This document shows, in pieces, positions 28,882 through 36,722 of a stretch of 64,000 nucleotides of DNA. The stretch is from Pseudomonas sp. PSB18. GTDB lineage: Bacteria > Pseudomonadota > Gammaproteobacteria > Pseudomonadales > Pseudomonadaceae. Numbering within the stretch: position 1 is the stretch's first letter; each line of letters begins with the position of its first letter. The DNA is taken from assembly GCF_014596565.1 (NCBI RefSeq), contig NZ_NOIN01000018.1, positions 30,371-94,370 of the forward strand, in the 5' to 3' direction. The notes beneath the pieces are model-generated. The model did no database searches and was not told the DNA's origin. It was given only the letters and a program-made list of their open reading frames with translations. Both the position numbers and the translations under genes were made by a program.

Positions 28882-29592
28882 TCAGACCTCGAGTGGCTTG
28901 GCGGCACGATTGAGATCGGCCAGCGAGAGGTTGCGGTCGAACAGCGGCGCCAGGCTCTGGTCATGGCTGACGAACAGCAGGCTTGAGCCGGCCTCGCGGC
29001 ATTCGGCGAACAGCAGCCGCAGGAAGTTTTCCCGGGCGTCGTAGTCCAGGGCCGAGGTCGGTTCGTCGGCGATCACCAGTTCCGGCTGGCCGATCAACGC
29101 CCGGGCGGCAGCGACCCGTTGTTGTTGGCCGATGGACAGCGAGTCGGCGCGGCGTTCCAGCAGGTTCGCATCGGTCAGCCCCAGGTGGGTCAACAGCGTG
29201 GCGGCAGCCTGATCGATGCTGCCGTGACGCTGGACGGCCCGCTGGGCCCGCAGTTTGGAGAAGTGGCAGGGCAATTCGACGTTCTCGCGCACCGAGAGAA
29301 ACGGCAGCAGATTGAATTGCTGGAAGATGTAGCCGGTGTGGTCCACGCGAAAGCGGTCGCGGCTGCCCGCGCCCAGTTCGGTGAGCGGCTGGCCGAGCAG
29401 GCGAATGCTGCCGCGATCCGGCGTCTGCACCCCGCCGAGCAGCCCCAGCAAGGTGGTCTTGCCACTGCCGCTGGGGCCCTTGAGGAACAGGGTTTCGCCG
29501 GCCTCGAGGCGAAATGCCGGGATATCCAGCAGTGGCGGATGCCCGGGCCAGCTGAAGACCAGGTCGGACAGTTCGATGAGTGCTTGGGTCAT
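28882..29592 (-). CDS. ABC transporter ATP-binding protein, LolD/MacB type
   Basis: A 236-residue ATPase that drives the FtsX-type permease encoded directly downstream. Walker A GPSGSGKTTLLGLL, Q-loop FQQFNLLPFLSV, signature LSIGQQQRVAAARAL (an LSIGQ variant of LSGGQ), Walker B LVIADEPTSALD and switch histidine SHDQSL. The ATG at 29592 has only a weak ribosome binding site; 17 further upstream codons are open but non-conserved. A REP doublet separates it from the DUF2796 gene. Confidence 0.92.
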   Translation of the reverse strand: MTQALIELSDLVFSWPGHPPLLDIPAFRLEAGETLFLKGPSGSGKTTLLGLLGGVQTPDRGSIRLLGQPLTELGAGSRDRFRVDHTGYIFQQFNLLPFLSVRENVELPCHFSKLRAQRAVQRHGSIDQAAATLLTHLGLTDANLLERRADSLSIGQQQRVAAARALIGQPELVIADEPTSALDYDARENFLRLLFAECREAGSSLLFVSHDQSLAPLFDRNLSLADLNRAAKPLEV

Positions 29593-29631
29593 GTTGGCTG
29601 ATATCAGGATGATGGAAGCCCTGTGGAGTAC

Positions 29632-29705
29632 CTGTGGGAGCAAAGCTTGCTCGCGATGGGCTTGTCACATGGACCGCTATCGCGAGCAAGCTTTGCTCCC
29701 ACAGG
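29632..29705 (+). repeat. REP doublet (REPIN), AAAGCTTG variant, inside the zinc operon
   Basis: Inverted arms GGGAGCAAAGCTTGCTCGCG and its reverse, an AAAGCTTG variant of the REP core. It is located between the DUF2796 gene and the ABC ATPase, so it would be transcribed within the operon and fold as a strong hairpin. Confidence 0.88.
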
Positions 29706-29732
29706 CCTCCACCACAGGATGTTGCAGTGTAT

Positions 29733-30323
29733 TCAGAACTTCAGGGCTGGCGCCTTGGCCGTCACTTCCACGCCTTGCTGGCCGCTCGGGCTGATCAGTT
29801 GTACCTGAATTTTCTGGGTGGCCGGGAAGGTTTTGAACAACGTCGCCAGGTCGAGGTGCTTCAACGCACCGGGTGTGGCACAGGTGAACTGGTAGTGGGC
29901 GTGGATTTCGCTGTGCTCGTGGTGGTGCTCGTCGCCATCGGCATCTTCGTCTTCGTCATGCTGTTCATGATCCGGTTCATCACCGAACAACGGGCTTTCC
30001 AGTTCCTGTTGGGCCAGGGTGCATTGGGCGGCGGCCGGCAGGTTGAACAGTGCCAGCGGCTTCTCAAGGCGCGCGCGGGCCGCCGCGACCTTGGCCTTGT
30101 CGGCATCGCTGGTGGCTTCGTGTTCAAAGCCCACCAGGTTCATGGCCGGGCTTTCCAGCTCGAGCTCCAGGGTCTGGCCGTCGAGCGCAGCGTTCAGTCG
30201 GCCCACGCCGTGTTCATGGGCCCCCAGGCTGCCATGTTCATGATCGTGGTCATGCTCGACCGCCGCATGAGCGACAGCCAATGGCAACAGGGCGAACGGC
30301 AAAGCGAGAAGCAGACGACGCAT
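29733..30323 (-). CDS. Histidine-rich periplasmic DUF2796 protein, probable zinc-binding protein
   Basis: A 196-residue secreted protein. Signal peptide MRRLLLALPFALLPLAVAHA, then a histidine cluster HDHDHEHGSLGAHEHG at the mature N-terminus and a second one, roughly residues 115-143, with alternating H, D and E (DEHHHEHSEIHAH). These are typical flexible zinc-collecting tails. First gene of the operon with the FtsX-type ABC transporter and DUF3299 protein; the homologous P. aeruginosa PA4063 set is induced by zinc limitation. A palindrome resembling a Zur operator lies about 30 bases upstream. Confidence 0.88.
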   Translation of the reverse strand: MRRLLLALPFALLPLAVAHAAVEHDHDHEHGSLGAHEHGVGRLNAALDGQTLELELESPAMNLVGFEHEATSDADKAKVAAARARLEKPLALFNLPAAAQCTLAQQELESPLFGDEPDHEQHDEDEDADGDEHHHEHSEIHAHYQFTCATPGALKHLDLATLFKTFPATQKIQVQLISPSGQQGVEVTAKAPALKF

Positions 30324-30352
30324 GACGAGTCTCCAGAAAAGGTGAATGTTTT

Positions 30353-30370
30353 GTTATGTAATCTTATAAC
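30353..30370 (-). promoter_or_regulatory. Candidate Zur operator (palindrome) of the zinc operon
   Basis: GTTATAAGATTACATAAC on the minus strand is an inverted repeat GTTAT-N8-ATAAC, with the half-sites of Zur boxes but a wider spacing than the E. coli consensus. It overlaps an AT-rich stretch that could be the -10 region of the DUF2796 gene. The assignment leans on the known Zur control of the homologous operon. Confidence 0.4.
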
Positions 30371-30455
30371 GAATGTGCGCAGAGTTTGACCGTCTGCTTG
30401 GCGTCGCGCAAGGCCCATGGGAGCATGGGAACATTAAATCTTCAGGAGCACGGTG

Positions 30456-30809
30456 ATGTTGCGCATACGCGGAACCGTCGGCGATTGGCCGGTGGACTTG
30501 TCGATCGAAATGGATGAGGGCGACTGGGCGCAGCTCGGCGCGCAGTTGCGGGCGGTCAAGCCGGAAGGCGCGGCGATGGCTACGACCAAACCGGCGAATC
30601 AGGACGATGCGCTGTGGCAGATCGCCAGGGAATTGCTGCGCAAGGCCGGGCAATTGAGCGGCCCGGACCTGCTGGAACAACTGGAAGGCTTGACGGGCAG
30701 TGCCCTGGCGGGCAAGCGCCTGTTGGTGCGCTTGCGCCACAGCGCAGAGGTCAAGGTCTTGAGCGGCGGTGATACGCCGCTCTATAGCTGGGTGGGGGCT
30801 GAGGCTTAG
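30456..30809 (+). CDS. Conserved hypothetical protein, 117 residues
   Basis: Not recognised beyond being conserved next to cnoX in pseudomonads (PA4062 position, from memory). Two parts: an N-terminal beta-rich stretch (MLRIRGTVGDWPVDLSIEMDEGDW) and, after an alanine-rich linker, a helical domain ending VRLRHSAEVKVLSGGDTPLYSW. The ATG at 30456 follows AGGAG by seven bases; a GTG codon directly before it is in frame but less well spaced. Its last four bases overlap the convergent cnoX stop. It is divergent from the zinc operon, with the candidate Zur palindrome between them. Confidence 0.75.
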   Translation: MLRIRGTVGDWPVDLSIEMDEGDWAQLGAQLRAVKPEGAAMATTKPANQDDALWQIARELLRKAGQLSGPDLLEQLEGLTGSALAGKRLLVRLRHSAEVKVLSGGDTPLYSWVGAEA

Positions 30810-31678
30810 TACAGCGCGGCAAACAACTTGCGGCGATAGGTCGTCACCAGCGGGTGATCGTTGCCCAACAGTTCGAACACCTGCAGCAGCGTCTTGTGCG
30901 GCAGACCCTCGCTGTAGCCCCGATTGCGACTGAACAGCTTGAGCAGTGCGTCGAGAGCCGGTTCATATTGCTGGCGCGCCAGTTGCTGGATCGCCAATTG
31001 ATACACCGCTTCATCGTCTTGCGGGTCTTTCGCCAGGCGGGCCTTGAGGTCAGCGGCGTCTGGCAGATGCTTGGCCAGGCCGAGGAACTGGATCTGTGCC
31101 TTGGCCCCGGCCAATGCGGCCTTATGCTCGTCGCTTTTCACCGAGTCCAGCACGGTCTGCGCTTCGCCCAGCTCGCCGCGTTCGGCCAGGCAACGGGCAA
31201 ACAGGATCAGCGCCTTGGCGTTGGTATTGTCTTCACCCAGCACCACGGTGAGCAGGGCTTCGGCATCGGCGAAACGTCCGTCATCGAACAGCGCCTGGGC
31301 CTGCTCGAACGGATCGGCTGCGGCGGGAGGCGGCATCTGCACATGGGGTTCGAGCATTGCCCGTACCGCCGATTCCGGCTGGGCCCCGGCGAACCCGTCG
31401 ACGGGCTGGCCGTCCTTGAACAGCACCACTGTCGGCAGGCTGCGGATGCCGAATCGGGCGACGATGTCCTGCTCGATGTCGCAGTTGACCTTGGCCAGCA
31501 GCAACTCGCCCTGATAGCTCTCGGCAATACCTTGCAACATCGGCATCAGCGCCTTGCACGGCGCACACCACTCGGCCCAGAAATCCACCAGCACCGGTTT
31601 GTGGAAGGAGTTCGCGATCACCGACTGGTCGAAATCGGCGGTGGTGGCGTCGAAGATGTAGGGGGTGTCCTGGGTCAT
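30806..31678 (-). CDS. cnoX: Thioredoxin-fold chaperedoxin CnoX (YbbN)
   Basis: A 290-residue cytoplasmic holdase: an N-terminal thioredoxin domain (about 1-110) followed by tetratricopeptide repeats. The active-site motif is WCAPCK, a full CxxC pair, unlike the SxxC form of E. coli CnoX, so thiol-redox activity may be kept. The cis-proline is in IRSLPTVVLF. TPR helices begin around DPFEQAQALFDDGRFADAEAL. The ATG at 31678 begins MTQDTPYIFDAT; the open upstream extension runs into a REP and is not real. Confidence 0.92.
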   Translation of the reverse strand: MTQDTPYIFDATTADFDQSVIANSFHKPVLVDFWAEWCAPCKALMPMLQGIAESYQGELLLAKVNCDIEQDIVARFGIRSLPTVVLFKDGQPVDGFAGAQPESAVRAMLEPHVQMPPPAAADPFEQAQALFDDGRFADAEALLTVVLGEDNTNAKALILFARCLAERGELGEAQTVLDSVKSDEHKAALAGAKAQIQFLGLAKHLPDAADLKARLAKDPQDDEAVYQLAIQQLARQQYEPALDALLKLFSRNRGYSEGLPHKTLLQVFELLGNDHPLVTTYRRKLFAALY

Positions 31679-31740
31679 GGGAATCTCGTAGAACGCTTGA
31701 ATGGTGCAACTATACGCGGGGTTTTGGGGTGTCTGGTAGG

Positions 31741-31830
31741 TCGCTATCGCGAGCAGGCTCGCTCCCACAATGTGACCGCGTGCTGTCTGAAAAAAACTCG
31801 ATTACCTGTGGGGCAAGCCTGCTCGCGATG
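31741..31830 (+). repeat. REP pair upstream of cnoX
   Basis: A full REP core at about 31743-31770 and a degenerate inverted copy (GTGGGGCAAGCCTGCTCGCG) at about 31808-31829, directly before the methyltransferase stop. Confidence 0.82.
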
Positions 31831-31834
31831 CCTT

Positions 31835-32494
31835 TCAGGGCGAACGCCGCGCGTGATACAGGCTCACATGCCGGAACTCCTCGGGCTCGGCCAGATCCGG
31901 CAGGGTCATGGCTTCGAGCAGTTCGATGCGTCGATACAGCGGATGCTGGAAGTCCCGTACCCGGGAGTCGGCCACCAGGGCCTCGCGGCCGCGGCTGAGG
32001 AACTGGTCCAGCAACGGCAGGTTGGCGCGGTCGTAGAGCACATCGGCGACCAGGATCAGGTCGAAGCGATCCGCTTCGGCGAAGAAGTCCGTCGAGTAAG
32101 TCAGCGCCACGTCATTGAGCAGGGCATTGGCCCGGCATGCCGCGATGGCCAACGGATCCAGGTCGCACGCTACCACTTCCAGCGCCCCGGCCTTGACCGC
32201 TGCGATGCCCGCCACGCCGGAACCGGCACCGAAATCCAGCACCCGCTTGCCTTCGACCCACTGCGGTCGCTCGGCCAGGTAGCGCGCCATCGCCAGGCCG
32301 CTGGCCCAGCAGAAGCTCCAATAGGGTGGTTCGTGAAGGATGCGCCGGGTTTCTTCCGGGCTGAAGGCACGGTCCATGTTATCGCCATCGATCAGCCACA
32401 GTTTCAGGTCGGTGCCGGGCAACGGGCAGTCCACCAGGCGTGCGTCCCCGAGCAACTCGTTCAGCGCGTGTTGCAGGTCCTGCGGTGCATTCAT
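31835..32494 (-). CDS. Class I SAM-dependent methyltransferase, ETFB-lysine/PrmA-like
   Basis: A 219-residue methyltransferase, cytoplasmic. SAM motif I is VLDFGAGSGVAGIAAVKAG, motif II acid VVACDLDPLA, and the catalytic-region motif is LILVADVLYDR, which fits protein-lysine methyltransferases of the METTL20/ETFKMT type (D-x-x-Y variant). It starts at 32494 as ATGA overlap with the YbaY lipoprotein stop. Substrate not shown by the sequence; electron transfer flavoprotein or a ribosomal protein are the best guesses. Confidence 0.85.
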   Translation of the reverse strand: MNAPQDLQHALNELLGDARLVDCPLPGTDLKLWLIDGDNMDRAFSPEETRRILHEPPYWSFCWASGLAMARYLAERPQWVEGKRVLDFGAGSGVAGIAAVKAGALEVVACDLDPLAIAACRANALLNDVALTYSTDFFAEADRFDLILVADVLYDRANLPLLDQFLSRGREALVADSRVRDFQHPLYRRIELLEAMTLPDLAEPEEFRHVSLYHARRSP

Positions 32495-32955
32495 GGCGCT
32501 TTGACGAATTGCAGGGCGCCCAACGCCTGGGTGGTCGGTTGCGCGATGCGCTGTTCCGGCAGGTGCAGGATCAATTGGCCCGACTGGCTGGCGCGGCCAC
32601 GCAGCTCCACGCGGCCACCAATCGGGAAGGCGTCGGGGTTGAAGCGCAGACGGAAGGGCAGGGCGCGGTTGGTACCGATCAGGCTGGAGCTGGCGAGCAA
32701 CTGCTGTGGACGGCCCTTGTCATCGATCACCAGCAGCGCCAGTTCGACCTCGGCCCCGGTCGGTACGCCTTCGAGGGTGCCGCTCAGTTCCCGCTGGTAC
32801 GCGGGCAATGGCCCCAGCTCGGCGGCTTGCCGGGCTTTTTCCTGGGCCTGTTTCGGCGCGGGCGCCGGTGCGGGCGCGGCGGGCTTGGGAGCGTCACTGC
32901 TGCACGCCATCAGCAGGCTGAAAAAACTGAGCAAAACGAGCGATCGTAGCGGCAT
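32491..32955 (-). CDS. YbaY-family lipoprotein
   Basis: A 154-residue lipoprotein: signal SLVLLSFFSLLMAC with lipobox LMAC, then a serine and alanine-proline linker, then a beta-sandwich YbaY domain (RELSGTLEGVPTGAEVELAL through LILHLPEQRIAQPTT). Aspartate is not at +2 (residues after Cys are SSD), so outer membrane sorting is expected. The ATG at 32955 follows GGAG; nine upstream codons are open but unsupported. It overlaps the methyltransferase by four bases. Function unknown; related domains act as pilotins or binding modules. Confidence 0.85.
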   Translation of the reverse strand: MPLRSLVLLSFFSLLMACSSDAPKPAAPAPAPAPKQAQEKARQAAELGPLPAYQRELSGTLEGVPTGAEVELALLVIDDKGRPQQLLASSSLIGTNRALPFRLRFNPDAFPIGGRVELRGRASQSGQLILHLPEQRIAQPTTQALGALQFVKAP

Positions 32956-33025
32956 GTGCGGCTCCAGCAAGGTGAATTCCATGGATCTGACGGTAAGCCC
33001 GTCTGTATACCGTAAACCCTATGGC

Positions 33026-33053
33026 TTGTCTTGCCAGTGGGATGCGCTACCAT
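33026..33053 (+). promoter_or_regulatory. Probable sigma-70 promoter of nrdR-rib cluster
   Basis: TTGTCT and TACCAT separated by 16 bases, ending 29 bases before the nrdR ATG. The gap between the divergent ybaY and nrdR starts is short, which limits other candidates. Confidence 0.55.
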
Positions 33054-33082
33054 GGCCCTCCCATTTTTTGTTGCCTGCCACC

Positions 33083-33547
33083 ATGCACTGTCCCTTCTGC
33101 GGTGCCAACGACACCAAAGTCATCGACTCGCGACTGGTCGCCGAGGGCGAACAGGTTCGCCGTCGGCGCGAATGCCTGGCCTGCGGCGAGCGTTTCACCA
33201 CGTTCGAGACCGCCGAGCTGGTGTTGCCGCGCCTGATCAAAACCGACGGCAGCCGCCAGCCGTTCGACGAAGAAAAACTGCGTGCCGGCATGCAGCGCGC
33301 GCTGGAAAAACGCCCGGTGAGCGTCGAGCGCCTGGAAGCGGCGCTGGTGCACATCAAGCACAAGCTGCGGGCGACCGGTGAGCGGGAGGTCAAATCCCTG
33401 GTGGTCGGCGAGCTGGTGATGGCCGAGCTGCAGAAGCTCGACGAAGTCGCCTACATCCGCTTCGCCTCGGTGTACCGGCGCTTCCAGGACCTGAACGAAT
33501 TCCGCGAGGAAATCGACCGCCTGGCCCGCGAACCGGTGAAAGAATGA
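33083..33547 (+). CDS. nrdR: Transcriptional repressor NrdR
   Basis: A 154-residue zinc-ribbon and ATP-cone repressor of ribonucleotide reductase genes; it senses ATP/dATP. Zinc ligands are CPFCGANDTKV and CLACGERF. The ATP-cone covers about residues 45-135 (LIKTDGSRQPFDEEKLRAGM). Start is the ATG of MHCPFCG; the frame is open far upstream, across several minus-strand genes, which cannot be coding. Its stop overlaps ribD as ATGA. Linkage with the riboflavin genes is conserved across proteobacteria. Confidence 0.97.
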   Translation: MHCPFCGANDTKVIDSRLVAEGEQVRRRRECLACGERFTTFETAELVLPRLIKTDGSRQPFDEEKLRAGMQRALEKRPVSVERLEAALVHIKHKLRATGEREVKSLVVGELVMAELQKLDEVAYIRFASVYRRFQDLNEFREEIDRLAREPVKE

Positions 33548-34677
33548 CCGTCCCGGCGCAGCAGGCCGTCCTCGACGCCCATTACATGGCCCGCGCCCTG
33601 GAACTGGCGCGGCGTGGCCACTACACCACCCATCCCAATCCGCGGGTGGGTTGTGTGATCGTGCGTGACGGACAGATCGTTGGCGAAGGCTGGCATATCC
33701 GTGCCGGTGAGCCCCATGCCGAAGTCCATGCCTTGCGCGCCGCCGGTGAGCTGGCCCGGGGCGCCACGGCCTACGTGACCCTCGAACCTTGCAGCCACCA
33801 TGGGCGCACGCCGCCTTGTGCCGATGCGCTGGTCAACGCCGGTGTTGCCCGGGTCGTGGCGGCGATGCAGGACCCCAATCCGGAAGTCGCCGGCCGCGGA
33901 TTGCAGCGGCTGGCCCAGGCCGGTATCGCCACCGACAGCGGCGTGCTGGAAGGCGAGGCCCGTCTGCTCAACCAGGGTTTCCTCAAGCGCATGGAGCACG
34001 GCTTGCCATTCGTGCGGGTCAAGCTCGCCATGAGCCTCGATGGCCGTACCGCCATGGAAAGCGGCGAGAGCCAGTGGATCACCGGCCCGGCTGCACGCTC
34101 GGCGGTGCAAAGGCTGCGAGCCCAGGCCAGTGTGGTGCTGACCGGCGCCGACACGGTGCTGGCGGACAATGCCCGGTTGACCGTGCGCGCCGATGAACTC
34201 GGGCTGGGTGCCGACCAGACCGCATTGATTATGAGTCGTCCGCCGTTGCGGGTGCTGGTGGACGGACGCCTGCGGGTGCCGCTGGATGCCCCCTTCTTCA
34301 AGGCCGGTCCGGCGCTGGTCGCCACGTGCATGGCGGTGGAAGAACAGTACGCCAACGGTCCTGAATGCATGATCGTGGCAGGCGATGATGGCCAGGTCGA
34401 CCTGCGGCGCCTGCTGGTGGAGTTGGCGGCCCGTGGTGTCAACGAGGTGCTGGTGGAAGCCGGTCCGCGCCTGGCGGGGGCATTCGCCCGGCAAGGCTTG
34501 GTGGACGAATTCCAGATTTTTATCGCCGGCAAGTTCCTGGGATCTTCGGCGCGACCCTTGCTGGATTGGCCGCTGGCGCACATGAAGGACGCCCCGGCGC
34601 TGAAAATCACCGAAATCCGCGCCGTGGGCGATGACTGGCGAGTCATCGCCGTTCCCGTCCCGCCGGCCAGCGTATAA
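33544..34677 (+). CDS. ribD: Bifunctional riboflavin deaminase/reductase RibD
   Basis: Second and third steps of riboflavin synthesis: deamination of the pyrimidine and reduction of its ribose. 377 residues. The deaminase domain (about 1-150) has zinc ligands HAEVHAL and PCSHHGRTPPC. The reductase domain (about 155-370) starts at VKLAMSLDGRTAM and contains SQWITG and GPRLAGAF. It overlaps nrdR by four bases, and ribE follows after 46 bases. Confidence 0.97.
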   Translation: MTVPAQQAVLDAHYMARALELARRGHYTTHPNPRVGCVIVRDGQIVGEGWHIRAGEPHAEVHALRAAGELARGATAYVTLEPCSHHGRTPPCADALVNAGVARVVAAMQDPNPEVAGRGLQRLAQAGIATDSGVLEGEARLLNQGFLKRMEHGLPFVRVKLAMSLDGRTAMESGESQWITGPAARSAVQRLRAQASVVLTGADTVLADNARLTVRADELGLGADQTALIMSRPPLRVLVDGRLRVPLDAPFFKAGPALVATCMAVEEQYANGPECMIVAGDDGQVDLRRLLVELAARGVNEVLVEAGPRLAGAFARQGLVDEFQIFIAGKFLGSSARPLLDWPLAHMKDAPALKITEIRAVGDDWRVIAVPVPPASV

Positions 34678-34723
34678 TTCCCGGCCTTCGCTCAAGCGGC
34701 GGCCTGTTCTCGAGGAGGACTCC

Positions 34724-35389
34724 ATGTTTACCGGCATCATCGAATCCATCGGCAGCATCCGTGCACTCACCCCCAAGGGCGGCGACGTGCGGGTCTACGT
34801 CGAAACCGGCAAGCTCGACCTGAGCGACGTCAAACTGGGTGACAGCATCGCCGTGAACGGTGTCTGCCTGACCGCCGTCGAGCTGCCCGGCAACGGTTTC
34901 CTGGCCGATGTCAGCCGCGAAACCCTCGACTGCACCGCCATGAATGACCTCAAGAGCGGCAGTCCGGTCAACCTGGAAAAAGCCCTGACGCCCACCACCC
35001 GGTTGGGCGGGCACCTGGTCAGCGGCCATGTCGACGGCGTCGGCGAAGTGGTTTCCCGCACCGATAACGCCCGGGCCGTGGAGTTTCGCATACGCGCGCC
35101 GAAGGAGCTGGCCAAGTACATCGCCCACAAGGGCTCGATCACCGTCGACGGCACCAGCCTGACCGTCAATGCGGTGGATGGCGCCGAATTCCTGCTGACG
35201 ATCATCCCGCACACCTTGAGCGAAACCATCATGGCTTCGTATCGGCCTGGGCGCCGGGTCAACCTGGAAGTCGACCTGCTGGCCCGTTACCTGGAGCGCC
35301 TGCTGCTCGGTGACAAGGCCGCGGAGCCGGCGTCCGGCAGTAACATCACTGAAAGCTTTCTGGCCGCCAACGGCTACCTCAAATCCTGA
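34724..35389 (+). CDS. ribE: Riboflavin synthase alpha subunit
   Basis: Final step, dismutation of two lumazine molecules into riboflavin; 221 residues. Internally duplicated barrels: MFTGIIESIGSI with LGDSIAVNGVCLTA, and LGGHLVSGHVDGVGEV with SITVDGTSLTVN. A strong GAGGAGG ribosome binding site precedes the ATG. In E. coli nomenclature this is RibC/RibE; it lies between ribD and ribBA. Confidence 0.97.
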   Translation: MFTGIIESIGSIRALTPKGGDVRVYVETGKLDLSDVKLGDSIAVNGVCLTAVELPGNGFLADVSRETLDCTAMNDLKSGSPVNLEKALTPTTRLGGHLVSGHVDGVGEVVSRTDNARAVEFRIRAPKELAKYIAHKGSITVDGTSLTVNAVDGAEFLLTIIPHTLSETIMASYRPGRRVNLEVDLLARYLERLLLGDKAAEPASGSNITESFLAANGYLKS

Positions 35390-35405
35390 CCCAAGGGGGT
35401 GCCGC

Positions 35406-36497
35406 GTGGCGCTCAATAGCATCGAAGAACTGGTTGAAGACATCCGCCAAGGCAAGATGGTCATCCTCATGGATGACGAAGACCGCGAGAACGAAGGCGA
35501 CCTGATCATGGCCGCCGAATGCTGCAAGGCCGAACACATCAACTTCATGGCCAAGCACGCCCGTGGCCTGATCTGCATGCCGATGAGCCGCGAGCGCTGC
35601 GAGTTGCTGAAGCTGCCGCTGATGGCCCCGCGCAACGGTTCCGGCTTTGGCACCAAGTTCACCGTCTCCATCGAGGCCGCCGAGGGCGTGACCACCGGCA
35701 TTTCCGCCGCTGACCGCGCGCGCACCGTGCAAGCCGCCGCCGCGAAGGACGCCAAGGCCGAAGACATCGTCAGCCCCGGTCATATCTTCCCGCTGATGGC
35801 TCAGGCCGGCGGTACCCTGGCCCGCGCCGGCCACACCGAAGCGGCGTGCGACCTGGCGCGCATGGCCGGTTTCGAGCCCAGCGGCGTGATCTGCGAAGTG
35901 ATGAACGACGACGGCACCATGTCCCGTCGCGCGGAACTGGAAGCCTTCGCCGCCGAACACAACATCAAGATCGGCACCATCGCCGACCTCATCCATTACC
36001 GGATGATCCACGAACGTACCGTTCAGCGGATCGCCGAGCAGCCACTGGACAGCGAGCTGGGCCATTTCAACCTGGTGACCTACCGCGATTCGGTGGAAGG
36101 CGACGTGCACATGGCGCTGACCCTGGGTACCGTCTGCGCCGAAGAGCCGACCCTGGTTCGCGTGCACAACATGGACCCGCTGCGAGACCTGCTGATGGTC
36201 AAGCAACCTGGCCGCTGGAGCCTGCGGGCCGCGATGGCCGCGGTGGCGGAGGCCGGCAGCGGCGTGGTGCTGCTGCTCGGGCACCCTCTCGATGGCGACG
36301 TGCTGCTGGCGCACATTCGCGAAACCGGCGAGCAGTTGCCGGTGAAGAAGACCACTACTTACAGCACGGTCGGCGCCGGTTCGCAGATCCTGCGTGACCT
36401 GGGCGTACGCAAGATGCGCCTGATGAGCGCACCGATGAAGTTTAATGCGATATCCGGTTTCGATCTGGAAGTTGTAGAATACGTGCCCTCTGAATAA
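35406..36497 (+). CDS. ribBA: RibBA-type protein: DHBP synthase with degenerate GTP cyclohydrolase II domain
   Basis: A 363-residue enzyme. The N-terminal 3,4-dihydroxy-2-butanone 4-phosphate synthase domain (about 1-205) is intact: ILMDDEDRENEGDLI, GLICMPMS, AAEGVTTGISAADRA and RAGHTEAACDLARMAG. The C-terminal GTP cyclohydrolase II-like domain (about 206-363) lacks the three zinc cysteines, reading LVRVHNMDPLRDLLMVKQ where active enzymes have HSECLTGD and RCDCG. A separate intact ribA lies at 40042. The start is GTG at 35406 after AAGGGGG. Confidence 0.93.
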   Translation: MALNSIEELVEDIRQGKMVILMDDEDRENEGDLIMAAECCKAEHINFMAKHARGLICMPMSRERCELLKLPLMAPRNGSGFGTKFTVSIEAAEGVTTGISAADRARTVQAAAAKDAKAEDIVSPGHIFPLMAQAGGTLARAGHTEAACDLARMAGFEPSGVICEVMNDDGTMSRRAELEAFAAEHNIKIGTIADLIHYRMIHERTVQRIAEQPLDSELGHFNLVTYRDSVEGDVHMALTLGTVCAEEPTLVRVHNMDPLRDLLMVKQPGRWSLRAAMAAVAEAGSGVVLLLGHPLDGDVLLAHIRETGEQLPVKKTTTYSTVGAGSQILRDLGVRKMRLMSAPMKFNAISGFDLEVVEYVPSE

Positions 36498-36529
36498 TGA
36501 CCTCGTTCAGTTAAGGAGGTCTTCCCCCT

Positions 36530-36618
36530 GTGGGAGCGAGCCTGCTCGCGAAAGCGGTGCATCAGGCGACATTAATGTCTCTGAGCTGACGTCATCGCGA
36601 GCAGGCTCGCTCCCACAA
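36530..36618 (+). repeat. REP doublet (REPIN) between ribBA and ribH
   Basis: Inverted REP cores at about 36530-36552 and 36594-36617 inside the riboflavin gene run. It fills much of the 225-base gap; the rest holds the short ribH leader. Confidence 0.9.
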
Positions 36619-36722
36619 GGGGTGCAGTTTCCTGAAATGAACGGCAGGCCCTGTAATTCATGGCTAAACATCACCGAGGAGCGCGCATCGAGCGCGTTCC
36701 GGCTCTTTAAGAGAATTGACGA

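Noticed and set aside
30854..33082. Plus-strand open frame running into nrdR as a possible long N-terminal extension
   Set aside because: It crosses four well-supported minus-strand genes and a REP, and NrdR is complete from the ATG at 33083.
34678..36722. FMN riboswitch near the riboflavin genes
   Set aside because: Gaps before ribE and ribBA are 46 and 16 bases, too short, and the ribH leader holds only a REPIN. No RFN-type conserved stems were seen.
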